DNA of 64,000 nucleotides, from NCBI GenBank assembly GCA_025149285.1, contig CP102274.1, forward strand, positions 1,627,501-1,691,500. The letters run 5' to 3'. The stretch's first letter is position 1, and each line of letters begins with the position of its first letter. Under the pieces are notes generated by a model. That model saw only the letters and a program-made list of their open reading frames with translations, made no database searches and had not been told where the DNA came from. This document shows, piece by piece, positions 26,531-34,726 of the stretch. This DNA is from Hungatella hathewayi (GTDB lineage: Bacteria > Bacillota > Clostridia > Lachnospirales > Lachnospiraceae). Made by a program: the position numbers and the translations under genes.

Positions 26531-26764
26531 GTTATACCACCCCCTTTCGGAGATGGAAGTCACCCAGCAGTAGGTACTGCCTGCTTCCATTATATTAGGC
26601 AGTGAGCAGGCTGTAAATAGAAGAATATAAAGATTTTGCGGTGAAGGCGTACAGATTTCAGCAATGGCTGGAAACGAAATCTGTGCGTTTTTCTAATTGC
26701 CTCAGCGGCTCGTGCACAGAATGTGCGGGAGAGCGTTAAAACTGTATGACACTTTTGATGGAGG

Positions 26765-27079
26765 GGAAAGACGGGAATTCACGGTGATCCTAATGTGTCA
26801 ACACCTAACATGGACTGGCTGGCCCGTACCGACTGTGATTTTGAAATGGCGTACTCTGGCATGCCGTGTTGCAGCCCGTTTCGAGGGTCGTTGCTGGCAA
26901 GGTGCAATCCGCACCACTGTGTACTGGGCCATGAAGAAGATCCGCTGGAAGAGGTGAATCTGGCACACAACGGAGAATTCCGGGAAAAACGTCTGGAGCT
27001 GGAGGCGTGTCTCCGGGAGTGGGAGGAAAAGACCGAGGATTTCGAGAACTCCCGCATTGTAAGAGAGGAAAAAGTATGA
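26765..27079 (+). pseudogene. Sulfatase remnant with internal deletion
   Basis: 26780-26930 reads HGDPNVSTPNMDWLARTDC and GMPCCSPFRGSLLA, the sulfatase N-terminal domain with its C-S-P-x-R formylglycine site. The frame then continues directly into HNGEFREKRLELEACLREWE, a C-terminal sulfatase-like tail. The middle of about 300-400 residues, with most metal and substrate ligands, is gone, and no start codon or ribosome site is convincing. GTG 26795 could give a 94-residue peptide. Confidence 0.7.
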
Positions 27080-27149
27080 TATACTTTGGAGACAATTAAG
27101 AGACTGTCATAAGGGGGGACTGCGGACGTGGATTCCGCAGCATATACGA

Positions 27150-28529
27150 ATGAAAAAATATATTGGAAACAGAGCTTTTTATCGGATGATACTCGCGATC
27201 GCAGTGCCGATCATGATTCAGAACGGCATCACGAACTTTGTGGGGCTTTTGGATAATATTATGGTCGGAATGGTGGGAACGGAGCAGATGTCCGGCGTGG
27301 CCATTGTGAATCAGCTGATGTTTGTGTTTAATATCAGCATTTTCGGGGCGATTTCCGGCGCGGGTATTTTCAGCGCGCAGTTTTATGGCAGTGGAAATCA
27401 TGAGGGCGTGCGCCATACGTTCCGTTTTAAGCTTATCTTCAGCGTCCTGATTATTGTCGTGGCGGGCTTTCTGTTTCTGGTATGGGGAGAAGATTTTATA
27501 TCCATGTATCTTCACGGTGAAGAGAATGCGGCGGGGCTGGCTCTGGCGCTGGATCAGGGCCATAAGTACATGCTGGTTATGATTCTGGGGATGATTCCGT
27601 TTGGCGTCGAGCAGGTTTACACCAGCACCTTAAGGGAGTGCGGAGAGACGGTTATTCCCATGAAAGCGGGAATCGTGGCCGTTCTTGTGAATCTCGTATT
27701 AAACTACATCCTTATTTTTGGAAAGTTCGGCGCGCCGGTGCTGGGCGTAGTAGGCGCGGCCGTAGCTACCGTGATATCCAGATTTATCGAGGCAGGGATT
27801 GTCATTCGGTGGACACACTGCCATAAAAAGAAAAATCCATTTATCATAGGGGCGTACCGCAGCCTGTACATTCCAGGAAGTCTGGTGAGGCGGATCATTA
27901 TTAAAGGGATGCCTCTGATGGTCAACGAAGTTCTGTGGGCCGGCGGCATGGCGACGTTAATGCAGTGCTATTCCGTGCGCGGTCTGGCGGCAGTGGCGGG
28001 AATCAATATTTCCTCCACCATCGGAAATGTATTCAATGTGGTGTATCTTGCTTTGGGCAACTCGGTGGCCATCATCATCGGCCAGCTGCTGGGGGCAGGA
28101 AAGATGGAGGAAGCGCGGGATACGGATACGAAGCTGATTGCATTTTCCGTTTGCCTCTGCCTTGGAATTGGCGCTGTGCTGGCGCTTCTGGCGCCGTTGT
28201 TCCCTATGATTTACAATACGACGGATGAAGTGAAAGCGCTGGCGACTGCATTTATCCGGGTGATTGCGCTGTATATGCCAATGGGGGCATTTCTGCACGC
28301 GTCGTATTTTACCCTGCGTTCCGGCGGGAAGACGATTGTGACCTTTATCTTTGACAGCGTGTTCATGTGGGTGGTCAGCATTCCGTGCGCCTATGTGCTG
28401 AGCCGCTATACGGCGGTACCGATCGTTCCGCTTTATTTCACATGCCAGATGATCGAAATTATTAAATGCGTGATCGGGTATGTGCTGGTGAAAAAGGGGA
28501 TATGGCTGCAGAATATTGTGGAGGCGTAG
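27150..28529 (+). CDS. MATE-family efflux protein
   Basis: Inner-membrane multidrug/cation antiporter of 459 residues with about 12 helices in two repeats. Family marks are MIQNGITNFVGLLDNIMVG near the N-terminus, the motif GVEQVYTSTLRECGET and its counterpart in the second half. ATG 27150 has no close ribosome site. The nearest purine run, AAGGGGGGA at 27111-27119, is separated by a TGCGGA/TCCGCA hairpin that could bring it near the start codon. Confidence 0.92.
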   Translation: MKKYIGNRAFYRMILAIAVPIMIQNGITNFVGLLDNIMVGMVGTEQMSGVAIVNQLMFVFNISIFGAISGAGIFSAQFYGSGNHEGVRHTFRFKLIFSVLIIVVAGFLFLVWGEDFISMYLHGEENAAGLALALDQGHKYMLVMILGMIPFGVEQVYTSTLRECGETVIPMKAGIVAVLVNLVLNYILIFGKFGAPVLGVVGAAVATVISRFIEAGIVIRWTHCHKKKNPFIIGAYRSLYIPGSLVRRIIIKGMPLMVNEVLWAGGMATLMQCYSVRGLAAVAGINISSTIGNVFNVVYLALGNSVAIIIGQLLGAGKMEEARDTDTKLIAFSVCLCLGIGAVLALLAPLFPMIYNTTDEVKALATAFIRVIALYMPMGAFLHASYFTLRSGGKTIVTFIFDSVFMWVVSIPCAYVLSRYTAVPIVPLYFTCQMIEIIKCVIGYVLVKKGIWLQNIVEA

Positions 28530-28623
28530 AGCGTGCCTGTAAATTGCTTTTTGTTAGCTGCGCTCCAGGCTTACGAGTCAGGAACGGCGTGCCGGACGCG
28601 GTGACCGGGGGCAGGAGGTCAGG

Positions 28624-28833
28624 ATGGCCAGGATGAAAAAGAGGAGAGGTGCGGTAACTTTAATCGGAAGCGGCAGGCAGGAAGTGAAGGTGTGCGACAT
28701 CGTAAATGGAATACCCAAGGTGAAGCGGGTGGAAAAGGGAGAGTATCTTGAGGTACGTCTGACGTACTCCCTGTTTCACAGAGAGATAAAGCGGTATGAT
28801 AAGGAGACTTTTGAGGAAATAAAGAGGCGGTAG
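28624..28833 (+). CDS. Small basic protein of unknown function
   Basis: 69 residues, strongly basic (RRGAVTLIGSGRQEVKVCDI; C-terminus FEEIKRR), possibly a small beta-barrel followed by a helix. GGAGG lies 5-6 bases before ATG, so translation is likely. It is about 95 bp downstream of the MATE gene on the same strand. I do not recognise the family. Confidence 0.55.
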   Translation: MARMKKRRGAVTLIGSGRQEVKVCDIVNGIPKVKRVEKGEYLEVRLTYSLFHREIKRYDKETFEEIKRR

Positions 28834-28950
28834 GGTTAGAGACTATTGCAGAGAAAGTAAAGCAGCTGGATGGTTTTCTGTTGTTGGAACGGAGGGCGTT
28901 TGGCTGTTTTTTTTGACGTGTGTGGATGAGGGGAGATAAAAATAAAAGGA

Positions 28951-28980
28951 TTGACATAGTAAATAATGATATGTTATAAA
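28951..28980 (+). promoter_or_regulatory. Promoter of the padR operon
   Basis: Perfect TTGACA (28951-28956), 18-bp spacer, TATAAA (28975-28980). The -10 box lies inside the PadR palindrome. Confidence 0.75.
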
Positions 28981-28986
28981 TAACAT
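28971..28986 (+). promoter_or_regulatory. PadR operator, ATGT-N8-ACAT
   Basis: The 18-bp palindrome TATGTTAT-AA-ATAACATA (28970-28987) contains ATGT-N8-ACAT, the dyad described for PadR repressors. It covers the -10 box, so bound PadR would shut off its own operon. A further AACATAACTTATAA half-site-like stretch follows. Confidence 0.75.
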
Positions 28987-29037
28987 AGGTTAAACATAAC
29001 TTATAAAATATAAAAAGGATAACAGATGGGAGCATTG

Positions 29038-29169
29038 ATGTGTGAACTTAATCAAGCATACCTAAAAGCGATAAACCTAAAGGCGAAAAAACCTAAAGGC
29101 AATAATACCTGGACCCAATTAAAACCTGAAACCAACATACCCATCCCTGCCCCAACTATAAGCAGTTAA
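29038..29169 (+). CDS. Possible 43-residue leader ORF upstream of padR
   Basis: Open frame from ATG 29038 (or ATG 29026) to TAA 29169, rich in Lys, Asn and Pro, lying between the promoter and padR. It has GGGAG (for 29038) or AAAGGAT (for 29026) upstream. The DNA includes three imperfect 16-bp repeats of the form AACCTAAAGGCGAAAA, which could instead explain the open frame by chance. Treat as tentative. Confidence 0.3.
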   Translation: MCELNQAYLKAINLKAKKPKGNNTWTQLKPETNIPIPAPTISS

Positions 29170-29213
29170 AACACCGAAAAACCGTTTCACCATCAAAAAG
29201 GAGGATTATTATC

Positions 29214-29759
29214 ATGGTAACAATTGATTACACAATTTTAGGAATGCTGAGCTGGAAGCCAATGACTGGCTACGACATGAAGCGCATGATGCAGGATTCG
29301 CCGGTCATGTACTGGTCGGGGAATAACAATCAGATCTACAAAGCTTTGGTACAGCTCCTTGATATGGGATTAGTTACAAACGAGGTGCAGTACCAGGAAA
29401 GCGCGCCCAACAAGAAGGTTTATTCAATCACGGATCGTGGGAAGGCGGCCCTGGAAGCGTGGATTCTGGAGACAGAACCGGAAATTCCGGAGTTTAAGAA
29501 AGCGTTTCTGATTCAGATTTCCTGGGCCGGACTGATGGAAAAAGAAAAGATTGACCAGCTCCTTGCCCGGTATGAGGAACAGGTCAGAGAACAGATTTCA
29601 ATGCGGCAGGAGGAAAAACGGCGTCAGAAATATTTTCCAAACCGGTCTGAGCAGGAGCACTATGTATGGGACCAGATCTATGATAATCTCTGCCAGTCCT
29701 ATGAGGCCGAACTTCAATGGACTCTCCGGTTCCGCGAAGGACTGAAGGCATTGAAATGA
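29214..29759 (+). CDS. PadR-family transcriptional regulator
   Basis: 181 residues. The N-terminal PadR winged helix (IDYTILGMLSWKPMTGYDMK; VYSITDRGKAALEAW) is followed by a C-terminal helical dimerisation domain (Vir_AR-like). An AAGGAGG ribosome site lies upstream. The operator at the promoter indicates autoregulation. It sits directly upstream of a DUF4180 protein, a frequent pairing in clostridia. The ligand is unknown. Confidence 0.92.
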   Translation: MVTIDYTILGMLSWKPMTGYDMKRMMQDSPVMYWSGNNNQIYKALVQLLDMGLVTNEVQYQESAPNKKVYSITDRGKAALEAWILETEPEIPEFKKAFLIQISWAGLMEKEKIDQLLARYEEQVREQISMRQEEKRRQKYFPNRSEQEHYVWDQIYDNLCQSYEAELQWTLRFREGLKALK

Positions 29760-29975
29760 CGACTGAACAAATGCGTGAAAATGCGGTAAAATACGGTAAT
29801 GAGGAAAATACCAGATCCCATCAGTAGTTTGCCAGGGAGTCAGTCGTTATTTATCAAGTAGTTATCAGGCAGTCGCTGCCAGAATAATTAATTACCTGGT
29901 AATAGATCTCTGAGTTTAATGAACAAATAAGTAATGAATCACCACAAAAAATCAAAAGAAAGGGAGAAATATGGT

Positions 29976-30368
29976 ATGCAGACAGAAATTATAATCATGA
30001 ATCAGGCAAAAGCCGCGGTTATTTACAGCGAGGAATGCATTCTCAAGGACGTACAGTCGGCGCTGGACTTCATGATGAGTATGAAATATGAGACTGATTG
30101 TGATAGGATTGCGCTGAATAAGAAGGCGGTCGCAGAAGAATTTTTCATTCTCAGCACAGGTCTGGCAGGCGAAATCCTGCAGAAGTTTATAAATTATGGG
30201 ATAAAGTTCGCGGTCTACGGTGATTTTTCCAGATATACAAGCAAGCCCCTGAAGGATTTCATCTACGAGAGTAATCATGGAACGGATGTGTTCTTTACCA
30301 GTGACCGGGAAGAGGCAGTCAAAAGGCTTACGGGATACGGTAAGCCCAGAGAAGCCAGGTCTATCTGA
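29976..30368 (+). CDS. DUF4180 protein
   Basis: 130-residue protein with the DUF4180 pattern: short beta-strands at the N-terminus, central ALNKKAVAEEFFILSTGLAGEILQKF, then KFAVYGDFS and a C-terminal NHGTDVFFTSDREEAVKRL. This resembles a STAS-like or MarR-partner small fold. Function is unknown; it is usually found beside PadR or MarR regulators. ATG 29976 is preceded by GGGAG. Confidence 0.8.
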   Translation: MQTEIIIMNQAKAAVIYSEECILKDVQSALDFMMSMKYETDCDRIALNKKAVAEEFFILSTGLAGEILQKFINYGIKFAVYGDFSRYTSKPLKDFIYESNHGTDVFFTSDREEAVKRLTGYGKPREARSI

Positions 30369-30439
30369 TTGCCTTTGCCGGAACGCCTGCGACAACCGCA
30401 TGATCCGGAATATTCCGGATGATAACGGCCCTGGCCCTG

Positions 30440-31012
30440 CTATGGTTTCAGCCTCTGCCAGACAGCAGGGATACAGTTCTTAAGCGTCTGGGCAATTCTG
30501 GATTCACTCTCTTTGCACCCGGTATCCACCCAGCGTTTCAGCACCATGGTGAAGCCTGCCTGAAAATAGACGAAGTAATACATCATTTCGTCTTCCGATG
30601 TAATCCCGGCTGCCTGGCAGCGCGGTTTTATAATCAGATTCCACAAGGGTTCAAATCCCTGCTTGAGCGGAAATGCCCGCCTGGTCTGCAAAGCAATCCG
30701 GTAGAAATACTGATGCTTTCGGATATGCTGCAGGAAAAGGAGAATCAGCGGGTCCGAGAACGGCAAATCTTCCGGATTGCTGTGGAACGGATAGCTTTCC
30801 AGAAGCTCCTGATGCAAAAAATCTTCCATTCGATCCAGCATGTCGTAAATATCCGTAAAATGCGCATAAAACGTGGACCGGTTGACTCCGGCAGTTTCAC
30901 ATATCTTTTTGACTGTTATTTTCTCAAATTCTGTGTGCTTCATCAACTCCAGCATGGCGGCATCCATGCGAATCTCCGTTTCCCGGTAGCGTTGATTATT
31001 TTTCGTATTCAT
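30440..31012 (-). CDS. TetR-family transcriptional regulator
   Basis: 190 residues. The TetR helix-turn-helix lies at about 30-60 (ITVKKICETAGVNRSTFYAHF), with an aromatic-rich ligand domain of the TetR_C_8 type. It is divergent from the alcohol dehydrogenase gene at 31149, and an inverted repeat lies between that gene's -35 and -10. It probably represses that gene. Confidence 0.9.
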   Translation of the reverse strand: MNTKNNQRYRETEIRMDAAMLELMKHTEFEKITVKKICETAGVNRSTFYAHFTDIYDMLDRMEDFLHQELLESYPFHSNPEDLPFSDPLILLFLQHIRKHQYFYRIALQTRRAFPLKQGFEPLWNLIIKPRCQAAGITSEDEMMYYFVYFQAGFTMVLKRWVDTGCKESESRIAQTLKNCIPAVWQRLKP

Positions 31013-31060
31013 GGCGTCAGCTCTTTTCTATTATTCCAACACAAATCGGTATATTGATGA

Positions 31061-31089
31061 TTGTACAGAAAACTGTAACACAGTATGAT
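31061..31089 (+). promoter_or_regulatory. Dehydrogenase promoter with embedded TetR-type operator
   Basis: TTGTAC (31061-31066), 17-bp spacer, TATGAT (31084-31089). The spacer holds the inverted repeat TACAG-AAAA-CTGTA (31064-31077), the usual place for a repressor site. Confidence 0.6.
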
Positions 31090-31148
31090 AAAGAAAGCAA
31101 GAAAATGAATGAAATAACAGGAATAAATCACTGGAAAGGAACGAAGCA

Positions 31149-32159
31149 ATGAAAGCAGCAATTTATATGGGAAAAGAGGATATCGAAATCAGAGAGATTC
31201 CCACACCGGAGTGCGGGGATGACGATGTGCTGATTAAAAATATATACTCCAGCATTTGTGGGACGGATGTGGCTGTGTATCTGCATGGACCGAATACCGG
31301 ACACCGCATAACGACCGGCGGAGAGTTCGGTCATGAGACCGTGTCGCGGGTGGCGGCAATTGGTAAAAATGTGACGGATTTCACCGTTGGGGAGCGGGTC
31401 TATCCGTATCCGCGCTGCGCTAAAAATGATACGAAACGGGCCGGGACAATTGGAGGATTCTCTGAATACATTCTTGTGCCCCAGGCGAAACGGAATCATT
31501 CGCTCTATCCGGTTCCCCAGGAGATACCGGACCGGATGGCCTGCCTGATTGAACCATTCACCGTGGGGTGCCGCGCGGCGAGAAGGGGACAGCCGCAGGC
31601 TGGAGAGAGCGCGGTGGTATTTGGGGCCGGTACGATTGGGCTGGCGGCCGCTGTCTCCTTAAAATATTTTGGAATGGACCGGGTCATGGTCTGTGATCGA
31701 TCGGATTTCAGGCTCGCGGCAGCCAAAAGACTGGGATTTGCAGTCTGCAACAACGACCGGGATGATTTCGCCGCTGCGGCGGTGGAATACTTTGGCACAG
31801 CGCTGTCCCTGACCGGCAATACGACCGATATTGACTGTTTTCTTGACGCAGCGGGAGCCGGGAGTATTCTGGAATTGTTCATGTCCCTGGGAAAAATCGG
31901 TAGCCGCTTCGTTTCCGTCGCTGTGAATAATGCGCTGCGAAGCCTCGATCTGCTGCATTTGACCTTTGCGCAGAAATCGATCATCGGTTCCGGGGGATAT
32001 ATGCCGGAGGATGTGCGGGACGTGATGAACATCATGGAGAGCGGAAGATGGGATCTGGAATCGATGATCACCCATGAATTTCCTCTGGATCAGATCGAGA
32101 CAGCGATAAAAACAGCGGCGGATACAGAACATGCGCTGAATGTGACAATAAAACTTTAA
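31149..32159 (+). CDS. Zinc-dependent medium-chain alcohol dehydrogenase
   Basis: 336-residue MDR-family oxidoreductase resembling sorbitol/L-idonate-5-dehydrogenases. Catalytic zinc ligands are in SICGTD (Cys) and GEFGHE (His/Glu). The NAD(P) Rossmann motif is VFGAGTIGLAA. The four-cysteine structural zinc loop is replaced by a short CAKND segment, so only the catalytic zinc is expected. GAAAGGAACGAAGC precedes ATG. Substrate is probably a polyol or short sugar acid, unproven. Confidence 0.9.
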   Translation: MKAAIYMGKEDIEIREIPTPECGDDDVLIKNIYSSICGTDVAVYLHGPNTGHRITTGGEFGHETVSRVAAIGKNVTDFTVGERVYPYPRCAKNDTKRAGTIGGFSEYILVPQAKRNHSLYPVPQEIPDRMACLIEPFTVGCRAARRGQPQAGESAVVFGAGTIGLAAAVSLKYFGMDRVMVCDRSDFRLAAAKRLGFAVCNNDRDDFAAAAVEYFGTALSLTGNTTDIDCFLDAAGAGSILELFMSLGKIGSRFVSVAVNNALRSLDLLHLTFAQKSIIGSGGYMPEDVRDVMNIMESGRWDLESMITHEFPLDQIETAIKTAADTEHALNVTIKL

Positions 32160-32247
32160 GGATAATCGCAGCAATACCTTAAACTCAAACAATTCTGAAA
32201 CAAAACTATGATACAGTAAGAAAAAAGGCGGAAAAAGGAGGAAGAAG

Positions 32248-32925
32248 ATGCACATTCTGTACCAGTGGATCGGGGACGGAAGCCAGAGAATCAGGGAAAA
32301 TTACAGCGCGTCAGAAAGCAGATCCCTGCACATGACGGGGGCAGCGGGCGCTCTTTGTATGCTTCTGGGGCTGGGGAAAATCATCTTCGGCGCGCTGTCG
32401 CTTTCGGTGTTTACCTGCATAAACGGCTGTTATACCCTGGGGATGACGGCGGCAAGATACTGTGCCCTGGCGGGAACCGTGCATTCTAAGGAACGGAAGA
32501 AGCAGTATTGCTATTACCGTCTTGCCGGAGCCGTTATGGTTGCTGCCAGCCTGTTGTATGTTGTATATTCCTTGTGGACAATCCGCCATCCGAAAACTGT
32601 CAATTATGGTAAAATCACGGCAATCACCATTGCAGCGATCACATTTACGGAAATCGGCGTCAATGTATGGGGCGTAATAAAGTACCGGAAGTACCATTCT
32701 CCCCTGCTCCACGCGCTGAAGATGATCAGTCTGGGGACTTCGCTGATCTCACTGGTGCTGACCCAGTCGGCCATTCTTGCATTTGCAGACGAAGCGCAGG
32801 ATCCGTCGGTCAATGGTTTTCTGGGAACGGTAACCGGAATCTGTGCGGCCCTGCTTGGTGTTTATATGATCCGGCGTATTAACCGGATTGAGGCTGAGGA
32901 CTTACATAGAGAGGACTCTTATTAA
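32248..32925 (+). CDS. Multi-pass membrane protein, unknown function
   Basis: 225 residues with about six hydrophobic segments (about 30-57, 60-78, 92-111, 121-144, 156-180, 188-208) and a charged tail. GGAGGAAG lies before ATG. It is 35 bp upstream of a response regulator and may be the membrane input or target of that two-component system. I do not recognise a family. Confidence 0.8.
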   Translation: MHILYQWIGDGSQRIRENYSASESRSLHMTGAAGALCMLLGLGKIIFGALSLSVFTCINGCYTLGMTAARYCALAGTVHSKERKKQYCYYRLAGAVMVAASLLYVVYSLWTIRHPKTVNYGKITAITIAAITFTEIGVNVWGVIKYRKYHSPLLHALKMISLGTSLISLVLTQSAILAFADEAQDPSVNGFLGTVTGICAALLGVYMIRRINRIEAEDLHREDSY

Positions 32926-32960
32926 GGAAAAGATTCATCATGAGAAGGGAGACGATCTTT

Positions 32961-33632
32961 ATGATTCACATACTGGTGGCAGATGATGATGAGAAACTGA
33001 CACAGAGTATCTGCAGTTACCTGAATAACTGCGGTTATGAGGCGAAAGGAGTGCTTTCTGCAGAATACGCCTATGACGAGATGTACAGCCGCTTATACGA
33101 TCTGATTATTTCTGATATCATGATGCCTGGAACGGACGGCTTTGCATTTGCCGAAACGATACGCGGTCTGAATAAGAGAATCCCGATCCTGTTTGTCAGC
33201 GCCAGAGATGATTTATCCTTTAAACAGAGGGGGTTCGATCTGGGGATCGACGATTATATGGTTAAACCTCTGGACTTAAGCGAACTGCTGATGCGGGTGC
33301 GGGCGCTGCTGCGCAGGGCAAATATTGAGGCCAGCCGCAGACTGGTGGTGGGAAGTATGGTTCTGGATGCCGATGCCATGGAGATTACGCAGGGAGAACA
33401 GGAGATTCCGGTGACCACGCGGGAGTTTAACATCATGTTTAAACTGCTGTCGTACCCCAATCATACATTTTCCCGTTCCCAGCTGATGGACGAATTCTGG
33501 GGCGTGGACAGCGATACCAGTCTGCGGGCCGTGGATGTCTATATCACGAAGCTGCGGGATAAATTTTCCGCCTGCAGTGAGTTTGAGATCAGGACGATCC
33601 GGGGGCTGGGATATAAGGCGGTGCTGTTATGA
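32961..33632 (+). CDS. OmpR/PhoB-family response regulator
   Basis: 223 residues. The receiver has acidic pocket D8-D10, phosphoacceptor D52 and K102 (MVKPL). The winged-helix output includes TTREFNIMFKLLSYPNHTFS and ends with the TIRGLGYK wing. ATG 32961 matches the family N-terminus (MIHILVADDD) and follows AGAAGGGAGA; ATG 32940 would add seven residues. It overlaps the kinase gene by ATGA. Confidence 0.93.
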   Translation: MIHILVADDDEKLTQSICSYLNNCGYEAKGVLSAEYAYDEMYSRLYDLIISDIMMPGTDGFAFAETIRGLNKRIPILFVSARDDLSFKQRGFDLGIDDYMVKPLDLSELLMRVRALLRRANIEASRRLVVGSMVLDADAMEITQGEQEIPVTTREFNIMFKLLSYPNHTFSRSQLMDEFWGVDSDTSLRAVDVYITKLRDKFSACSEFEIRTIRGLGYKAVLL

Positions 33633-34726
33633 CGGGAAACCATAGTACGGAGGATGGACGGGTCACCCGCCGTTATTTCTTTTTTCCAGCCTATGTTGCG
33701 CTGGTGTTTCTTCTGGCGGTTCTGATGATGCTGCCGACGATCTTCTACGGCGGCGCCCATCTCATACTGGAAGAATCTGGTCCCTATATAAAATGGTATT
33801 TTCTGTATTGTATTGTTCTTGCGGCTCTCGTATCCGGTGGGCTGGCCCTGCGGAAGTATCTGAATTTTGACCGCCCGATAAAGAAGCTGAGCGCCGCGGC
33901 CAGACAGGTGGCGGAGGGGGATTTTTCCGTCTACATTCCCAAACGCCATACATCCAATGATATGGATTATATTGACGCGCTGTTTGTGGATTTTAATAAG
34001 ATGGTGGAGGAACTGGGTTCCATCGAGACACTGAAAAATGATTTTGCGGCCAACGTTTCTCATGAATTGAAGACGCCTCTGGCAGCCATCCAGAACTATG
34101 CGCAGCTGCTTGGCACCACGGAGCTGACTCCGAAACAGCAGGAATATACAGAACGGATTCTGTCGAGCACACAGCGCCTCACATCGCTGATCTACAACAT
34201 TCTGAAGCTGAACAAACTGGAAAGCCAGAAAATACATCCAAAACCGGAGCCATACGATCTCTGCCGCCAGCTCAGCGACTGCGCCATCGGCTTCGAGGCC
34301 ATCTGGGAGCAGAAAAAGATTAATTTTGAAGCTGACATGGAAGACCGTGCCGTGATTGAGGCAGATGAAGAACTCATGGAGCTGGTATGGAACAACCTGC
34401 TGTCCAACGCCTTTAAGTTTACAAAATCGGGGGGAACGGTGAGCCTGCGCCAGTTTTCTGACGAAGAGCGCATCGTCACCGAGGTGGGGGATACCGGTTG
34501 CGGTATGACGCCGGAGATGATGAAGCATATGTTTGATAAATTTTATCAGGGGGATACATCCCATTCCACAGAGGGAAACGGCCTTGGCCTTGCCCTGGTG
34601 CTGCGCGTCCTGGAGATGAGCGGCGGGACGATAACCGTGAACAGCACAGAGGGGAAGGGCACCGTCTTTACGGTCTCACTGCCCCGAGCGGCACTGGCAC
34701 AGAAGGGGGAATCACAGACATCATGA
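33629..34726 (+). CDS. Sensor histidine kinase
   Basis: 365 residues. Two membrane helices (about 17-39 and 56-76) enclose a very short extracellular loop. A HAMP-like linker, HisKA with phospho-His 145 (NVSHELKTPLAAI) and HATPase with N-box NNLLSNAFKF, DTGCGM and NGLGLAL follow. The tiny sensor loop suggests intramembrane sensing, as in kinases for cell-envelope stress or peptide antibiotics. It is coupled to the regulator (ATGA) and to the next gene (ATGA). Confidence 0.93.
   Translation: MTGNHSTEDGRVTRRYFFFPAYVALVFLLAVLMMLPTIFYGGAHLILEESGPYIKWYFLYCIVLAALVSGGLALRKYLNFDRPIKKLSAAARQVAEGDFSVYIPKRHTSNDMDYIDALFVDFNKMVEELGSIETLKNDFAANVSHELKTPLAAIQNYAQLLGTTELTPKQQEYTERILSSTQRLTSLIYNILKLNKLESQKIHPKPEPYDLCRQLSDCAIGFEAIWEQKKINFEADMEDRAVIEADEELMELVWNNLLSNAFKFTKSGGTVSLRQFSDEERIVTEVGDTGCGMTPEMMKHMFDKFYQGDTSHSTEGNGLGLALVLRVLEMSGGTITVNSTEGKGTVFTVSLPRAALAQKGESQTS

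Larger units (their letters stand above)
25531..26622. repeat. Tandem array of three toxin-antitoxin units, about 401 bp each
   Basis: Toxin starts fall at 25728, 26129 and 26530, exactly 401 bp apart. Units 2 and 3 are nearly identical; unit 1 differs mainly in the RNA loop. Each unit holds an antisense RNA promoter on plus, a shared hairpin terminator, a 25-codon toxin on minus and its own promoter. Homology ends at about 26622, so unit 3 lacks the distal spacer of about 60 bp. Confidence 0.93.

Noticed and set aside
25531-26622. CRISPR-like array
   Set aside because: The repeats are 401 bp long with internal genes and promoters; there are no short repeats with unique spacers and no cas genes.
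30419-31057. Long plus-strand ORF opposite the TetR gene
   Set aside because: It is the complement of a clear TetR coding frame and has no ribosome site or family features.
33539-34564. 341-codon minus-strand ORF across the response regulator and kinase
   Set aside because: It is a shadow of the conserved kinase frame and shows no protein-family pattern.
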